NCBI RefSeq assembly: GCF_017916325.1
Contig: NC_090146.1
Coordinates: 5,001 to 69,000 of the forward strand
DNA from: Leishmania martiniquensis
Lineage: Eukaryota; Euglenozoa; Kinetoplastea; Trypanosomatida; Trypanosomatidae
Direction: 5' to 3'
Length of the DNA: 64,000 nt
The notes below the pieces were generated by a model. The model was not told the DNA's origin, ran no database searches, and was given only the letters and a program-made list of their open reading frames with translations. The position numbers were made by a program, and so were the translations under genes. Below, in pieces: positions 59,423 to 64,000 of the stretch; the stretch's first letter is position 1, and every line of letters starts with the position of its first letter.

Positions 59423-59629
59423 ATGTCGCGCTCCGTCTCGAGCTCTTCGGAGTCGCCACCTCCGCCAGCAATCGGCCACCTCGCAGACGAGACGCAGCGC
59501 CAGAGCCTCTTGCAGTACATCGACCAGCGTATCCAAGAGCTTGAGGAGGAGCGGTGTGAACTCCGCCAGCAGCTGAGTGATCTCAAGGCGGAGCAAAGCA
59601 TCGCCAAGGCCAAAATTCGTGAGGCTTGA
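59423..59629 (+). CDS. Small coiled-coil protein (68 aa)
   Basis: Starts MSRSVSSSSESPPPPAIGHL after a CT-rich leader (59275-59335). Residues 28-68 form one continuous heptad helix (LLQYIDQRIQELEEERCELR, then QQLSDLKAEQ). This is typical of a small helical bundle subunit or an oligomerisation peptide. No family claim. The open frame begins earlier without ATG. The clean heptad pattern up to the stop codon is the main support. Confidence 0.6.
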   Translation: MSRSVSSSSESPPPPAIGHLADETQRQSLLQYIDQRIQELEEERCELRQQLSDLKAEQSIAKAKIREA

Positions 59630-60282
59630 CTGACCCGAGAAGGCAGTGGTGGCGCTTGGCCGACAGAAGAGGCTGCAGGGCATCTTGCGCGCGGCATACG
59701 CCCCTTTGAAGGCAAAGATTATGCCATGATCCTCGCACGGCATCCCCGAAAGGCTGGTCCACCTGCATTACGGGCACTCGCAACGTGCGTTTTCCTTTTC
59801 TAAAGGATCTGCGTGTGGGTCAGTTGCGAAGCGAGGGCCGCACTTCGTGATGCGAGCGCACGGCAGGCGCTATCCGTGTCGATGCAGCTGCTGCTGCTGC
59901 TGTTCGCCCTCCGCTGGCTCCTTCCGCCCACCTCCCTGTCGTCCCCCATTACCGCCGATGGGGATACCGAGTGTGGTCATCTCGAGTACCACCGGAGACG
60001 ACGGCAGCCCTCGCTGTCGGTCCTCGCGCGGGTTGCAGGGGCTGTTCATGGCGGTGCACGTGCACGCGCGCGTGTACACGCCCCACGCACCGCTGTGCAT
60101 TGAACGTCTCTCAGTGCGGGTGTCGTTTCTCCCCTCATACTCATCCCCTCAGCCCCCCATCTCTCGCCCTCTTCTTGTGCCCACGCCATCCCAAACACTT
60201 TGCTTGCTCTCTCACTACCTCTTCTCCTCCTCTCGCATCAGCGCAGCTTGGCGAGGTACTTGGCAACACCACCGCAACAGCA
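59630..60282. other. Intergenic region, no gene seen
   Basis: 0.65 kb. CT-rich block at 60128-60240 probably provides the splice signal of the next gene. Confidence 0.5.
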
Positions 60283-60618
60283 ATGCGTCAGCTCTCCTTT
60301 CGCCGCGCCCCCAAAGCCTTTTCGGCACCGGAGGTCTCCCAAGCGCTTCAGTCACTGCCAGGCTGGAGGCTGAACGGAAGCAACCCGAACGCCATCGAGT
60401 GCGATTATGTCTTTCCCAACTTCGTAGAGGCGATGCGCTACATGAGCGCGGTGGCGCCCATGTGCGAAGAAATGCAGCACCACCCGTCCTGGTCAAACGT
60501 GTATAACCGCATCCACGTGCAGCTGACGACGCACGACGCCGGTGACAAGGTGACCCAGAGGGACGTGGATCTTGCGAAGACAATGAATGAGGCGTACAGC
60601 GTCATGCGTAGGAAGTGA
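60283..60618 (+). CDS. Pterin-4a-carbinolamine dehydratase (111 aa)
   Basis: Recycles tetrahydrobiopterin by dehydrating 4a-hydroxy-tetrahydropterin after aromatic hydroxylase turnover. Family signature EEMQHHPSWSNVYNRIHVQL carries the catalytic His pair (H66, H67) and the following His (H78); then THDAGDKVTQRDVDLAKTMN closes the motif with the conserved Asp. The N-terminal part includes LPGWRLNGSNPNAIECDYVF, the usual GW strand. Length 111 aa is normal for the family. The first 15 residues (MRQLSFRRAPKAFSA) are basic and could act as a mitochondrial presequence. Start at the first in-frame ATG of the region. Leishmania scavenges pterins, so the enzyme would serve phenylalanine hydroxylase. 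Confidence 0.93.
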   Translation: MRQLSFRRAPKAFSAPEVSQALQSLPGWRLNGSNPNAIECDYVFPNFVEAMRYMSAVAPMCEEMQHHPSWSNVYNRIHVQLTTHDAGDKVTQRDVDLAKTMNEAYSVMRRK

Positions 60619-61082
60619 GCTGTGGAGTACAGCCGAGGAAGAAAATAGAGGGATACCACCACTTGCCGCAACGGCGCAAAGCGTGCGCCGTCCACATCCC
60701 CTTTCTCGCCGTCGCCTCGTGGGCTCTTCCTGGGAATGGGCCACTGTTCGGCAGCGCGTGCGCCCATGCGTCGTCGCGGAGAGACCCAAGGGGGGGCACC
60801 TGATGCGTGCCGCCCTGGTGCAGTCGTCTCAGCAGCTGCTCCGGCAGGTGCACAGGCACCATTGACCATCTGTGTGCTCTCCTACCGCACTGATCCTCTC
60901 CTGCTCTTCATATTTCTTTGCCGGTCTTGCTCTTCCTCCCCACACTCACACACACGTACAAACCCGCTCTCTCTCCCTCTCCATCCCTTTTTGTCCTCAC
61001 CGCACTGACTCCTGAGCGCCGATATATACGAGCACACCTGTCTCTGCAAGGATGACTGAGCGGCTCTGTAGGTGGCGCTTGC
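60619..61082. other. Intergenic region, no gene seen
   Basis: About 0.46 kb with CT-rich and CA-rich DNA near 60890-61000. Confidence 0.5.
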
Positions 61083-62783
61083 ATGAGCATGTCGCACTTC
61101 TACACGCTGCATGGCGTGTACGGCGGCTTGCCTGAGGTGCCGCCTTCTGTAGTGACCAAACAGCGCCCCGACAGTCAACGCGGAGCGGGAGAGAGCGTAG
61201 CACTGGGCCAGCCCTCCTCAAATGCTGCGAGCGGCGCTGCTCGCGCCATGGACCTGCCCGGGGTAGTCCTGCCGAGCAGCAGCCAAGCGCATTTCGCTCA
61301 CCGTTGCATTCCACACGACAGTCGTTTCTTGGTAACGCCAGACGCAGAGCTGTGCACGCGGCATCACACTTCGCTGGCACAGGTGTGGGCCTGGCGAGCG
61401 CGGCTGAGTCAACAACAGAGTCCTCCTCTTCCCAGCACATGTACAGGTAGCGCACCATCAGGAAGCGCTTACCGGGAACTGAAGGAAATATCAGAGACTA
61501 CGCTGGAGGGTGGCGCACGCCCCCCTTCGCGCCGACCGTGCACGGCAGCGGACCTTCTCCGCAGCAGCCGGCAGTCGACTTCACCCCTCCCTTTGGCAGG
61601 TGGTGGCAGAGACGCTCACGGCTGTGCTTCTACTATGGCGCTGGCCGCACCCTCGTCCACACACACCTCTGTTCCGACTGGTCTGCGCTCCCTTGACGCA
61701 GGACTGCTTGGGGGACTGCGCCGCGGATGGGTAACGGAGCTAACGGGACTCCCAGGCACTGGCAAGACAACGCTCGCAGCGGCGTGGTGCCGCAGCTGCC
61801 TCCGTCACGCCGTATCGTCTGGAGTGGCGCACAGCTGCGTGTGGTTGCAGTCCGGCAGCGCCGTCGACTCTGCCGTGCTGGCCATTGCTCATCAAGAGGC
61901 GAACGTGGTCGGAGCACCGCCCTTGGCGGGCGCTGCGCACGTCGTCTGCCTCGCAGATCTCGACGAGTTGCAGCGGCTGATGGGCCGCTGGCAAATCACG
62001 GGCGCATCTGGGCCTCCGCTCACTACTGTTGGGCTAATCGTGCTGGATAGCATCACCGACCTCGTGCGGCGCAGCTTCCGCTTCCGAGACGACGACGTGC
62101 TGCAGCGGCATGATGCGCTGGCGATGGCATTGCAGTCGCTGAAGCGGCTGGCAGAGGAGCAGCACGCGGCGGTCCTCGTCATCACGCAACAGCAGCGCCA
62201 TTCCCCGCCCGCGTTCGCGAAATCGACTACTTCGCGCACCTGCCGTGGCACGGACGAAGAGGACGGCAACGAGGATGAGGAGGACGAGGAGGCTTGGGGC
62301 AGCGGATGTGGTGGACGTGCGAGTGTCGTCGGCGCTCACGCCGGTGGTGGCAACTTCAGCGCCGAGAACGTGGGCCAGCTTGGCCGGCTGTTCTTCCACA
62401 ATGTGCATGTCCGGCTACAACTGCGTGCCGGCGTGCCGTGTGCCGGCTGCGGGTCCTCGTCACCAACACCCTGTGACGCCGGAGACGGTAAGTATGAGGT
62501 GAATACTATGCGGCTTAGGTGGCAGCTTGAGGTGGTGAAGTCCCCACTCTGTGCGCCGTTCGCCGTTGCCCTCCGGCTGAGGGCTCCTTCGTCCCCGTGG
62601 TGTCCAGATGCCCCTCCCTGCGTGCCAGGGCTTCCTCTCTGCGTAGAGGAGATCAACGGCCAAGAGGGGAGCTGCGGGGCAGTGGGGCCGCCGGCGCCGA
62701 ACACGCGGTTCGAGGAAGGGCTGGCCTTATTCGCACTGGGCCCGTGGGACTACACGGAAGCTCCATACTTCCTCTACCTGTGA
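61083..62783 (+). CDS. RAD51 paralogue (RecA-fold recombinase-like, 566 aa)
   Basis: Member of the RecA/RAD51 ATPase family. The core starts near residue 200 with TSVPTGLRSLDAGLLGGL, Walker A GLPGTGKTT (222-230, K228) and Walker B LIVLDS (318-323), followed by FRFRDDDVLQRHDALAMALQ and VLVITQQQ. The domain lacks the RAD51 N-terminal helix-hairpin-helix. Instead there is a unique N-terminal part of about 200 residues rich in Ser, Pro and Gly. An acidic insert (EEDGNEDEEDEEAWG) interrupts loop 2. This matches RAD51 paralogues of the RAD51D/XRCC2 sort; as I recall it is RAD51-4 of Leishmania. Expected role is assisting RAD51 filament formation in homologous recombination. Confidence 0.82.
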   Translation: MSMSHFYTLHGVYGGLPEVPPSVVTKQRPDSQRGAGESVALGQPSSNAASGAARAMDLPGVVLPSSSQAHFAHRCIPHDSRFLVTPDAELCTRHHTSLAQVWAWRARLSQQQSPPLPSTCTGSAPSGSAYRELKEISETTLEGGARPPSRRPCTAADLLRSSRQSTSPLPLAGGGRDAHGCASTMALAAPSSTHTSVPTGLRSLDAGLLGGLRRGWVTELTGLPGTGKTTLAAAWCRSCLRHAVSSGVAHSCVWLQSGSAVDSAVLAIAHQEANVVGAPPLAGAAHVVCLADLDELQRLMGRWQITGASGPPLTTVGLIVLDSITDLVRRSFRFRDDDVLQRHDALAMALQSLKRLAEEQHAAVLVITQQQRHSPPAFAKSTTSRTCRGTDEEDGNEDEEDEEAWGSGCGGRASVVGAHAGGGNFSAENVGQLGRLFFHNVHVRLQLRAGVPCAGCGSSSPTPCDAGDGKYEVNTMRLRWQLEVVKSPLCAPFAVALRLRAPSSPWCPDAPPCVPGLPLCVEEINGQEGSCGAVGPPAPNTRFEEGLALFALGPWDYTEAPYFLYL

Positions 62784-63531
62784 CAGGCGAGTGCGCGCGT
62801 CTGCGTGAAATCATTGCCGCCCTCGCCTAAGTAGTGGGGCCACGCGGCAGTCCTTCACGGGAGGCACGCATGCTGCGTGCGTGCATGTGGGTTTACATAT
62901 TTTGGTGTACACGCGCGCCGCAGCGGCTCACAGCCAGCGCATGCCACTCCCTCCCTCCCATGCGTTGCGCACTCCTTCTGAGCCGCTGACGAACGCGTTT
63001 CATCTCCGCTTTCGGCATCCGCCGCCGGCCACGGCTCTCTTTTCCGTGCCCGTGCACGTACGCGAGTGATGATGTGTGCCCTGCCCCCCTCTCTCATCCT
63101 TCGCCTCGCCGCCCTTTCCGCGCGTATCGCCCGCGGCTCCCCGTGTCTGTCACCTGTCCTCCCGTGCTTCTCTATTCCTCCTGCGCCATACACGCGAACC
63201 AATTCAAAGGTTACCGCCCTTGTCGCCTTCAAGTCAGACCGTTTCCCCTTCTCCTCCCTCGGCAAGTGAAATTGCATATACGCGGTGTAACGGTGTCCGT
63301 GCGCGCGCTTTTGTGTCATCTTGGGCTGCAGCTTCCTGCGCCTCCGTCACACACCCATCACCCACCCCGGCACCCCCTCTCTTACGCAGCAGCAGACCCT
63401 CACAGCGCTCACGCGGTGCATCAGGCTCTCAGGGATCCCTACAAGTCTGCACGCCGCGTATCGTCTCCCCACCCAGGCGAACTGTCCGGCGCACTCGCCA
63501 TTTTCTACTCCGACTCAGAAGCCCCTCAAGA
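62784..63531. other. Intergenic region, no gene seen
   Basis: 0.75 kb of CT-rich DNA (63170-63270, 63345-63395). Short frames in it are not supported. Confidence 0.5.
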
Positions 63532-64000
63532 TGAGTTACGATCGCGCCATCACCGTCTTCTCCCCGGACGGGCACCTCTTCCAGGTCGAGTATGCTCAGG
63601 AGGCGGTGAAGAAGGGTCTGGCGGCGGTTGGTGTGCTCGGTAGCGACTGCGTTGTCATCGCGGTGGAGAAGAAGTCAGCCGTCAAGCTACAAGACAGTCG
63701 CACCATCCGGAAGATTTATAAAGTGGACGCTCACATATACCTCGCCTTTGCCGGCCTCTCCGCCGACGCGCGCGTGCTCATCAATAAGGCCCAGCTGGAG
63801 TGCCAGCGCTTCTCGCTGAACTACGAGGATACGATGGACGTGGACATGCTCGTGCGCTACGTGGCTGGAGTGCAGCAGAAGTCAACGCAGAGCGGCGGAA
63901 GTCGCCCGTTCGGCGTGGCCACGATTATTGGTGGGTTCAACGAGGGCGGCAAGCCGCACCTCTGGAAGACAGACCCATCTGGTATGAGCTCTGCCTGGCG
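63532..64000 (+). CDS. 20S proteasome alpha subunit (PSMA7/alpha4-like), 3' end outside window
   Basis: Partial: the first 156 residues are present and the frame is still open at the window edge. The N-terminus [20 protein letters not shown] is the classic alpha-subunit signature and agrees best with the human PSMA7 (alpha4) type. In Leishmania annotation this locus is usually called 'alpha 7', as I recall. The next part, [20 protein letters not shown], continues the beta sandwich. Alpha subunits are non-catalytic and form the outer ring and gate. ATG 63532 is the natural start. Confidence 0.95.

Overview
This window reads as one directional (polycistronic) gene cluster of a trypanosomatid, most likely Leishmania or a very close relative. 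All 26 supported or probable protein genes lie on the + strand. No introns are needed. Genes are separated by long intergenic stretches rich in polypyrimidine, (GT)n, (CA)n and (TA)n, ending in AG dinucleotides that look like spliced-leader acceptors. The gene order (ABC ATPase, SNF2/HNH helicase, GCN2-type kinase, GRIP golgin, MORN protein, SerRS, CDK-like kinase, NIF3, PSP1, Sec15, MCTS1, DEAD-box, acidocalcisomal pyrophosphatase, PCD, RAD51 paralogue, proteasome alpha) matches my memory of the start of Leishmania chromosome 11. That match is recalled, not searched. The species cannot be fixed from sequence alone. Several open frames begin at GTG/TTG/CTG upstream of the true start; I moved starts to the first sensible ATG downstream of a splice-acceptor candidate.

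Layout: 1-6.3 kb holds a coiled-coil protein, an Erv46/ERGIC3-type cargo receptor, a gamma-carbonic-anhydrase-like protein without the zinc histidines, and a lone ABC ATPase. 6.8-14 kb holds a ZRANB3-like SNF2 helicase fused to an HNH nuclease, and an eIF2-alpha kinase of GCN2 type. 14.4-21 kb is a repeat-dense block: a GRIP-domain golgin with eight almost identical 276-bp internal repeats, bracketed by two almost identical ~565-bp dispersed repeats in direct orientation. 21.4-36.2 kb holds an RRM-like protein, a MORN protein, seryl-tRNA synthetase, a divergent CDK-like kinase, an unknown protein, NIF3 and a PSP1-domain protein. 36.9-51.9 kb holds a Ser/Pro-rich protein with a Cys cluster, a third dispersed repeat with a different head, a Sec15-like exocyst subunit, a coiled-coil (possibly DZIP1-like) protein, MCTS1/Tma20 and a DEAD-box helicase. 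52-64 kb holds a probable decayed gene, a small coiled-coil protein, the EF-hand pyrophosphatase, a head-only repeat fragment, a second doubtful decayed tract, a 68-residue coiled-coil protein, pterin carbinolamine dehydratase, a RAD51 paralogue and the start of a proteasome alpha subunit that runs off the window.

Functionally this is a housekeeping mix, as usual for trypanosomatid clusters. Themes that recur are early secretory/Golgi/exocyst traffic (Erv46, GRIP, Sec15), DNA-fork repair (ZRANB3-like, RAD51 paralogue) and translation control (GCN2, MCTS1, SerRS). The most unusual material is the family of dispersed repeats with two interchangeable heads, all in sense orientation in untranslated DNA, plus the homogenised repeat array between two of them. 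I found no tRNA, rRNA, CRISPR or intact transposon genes.
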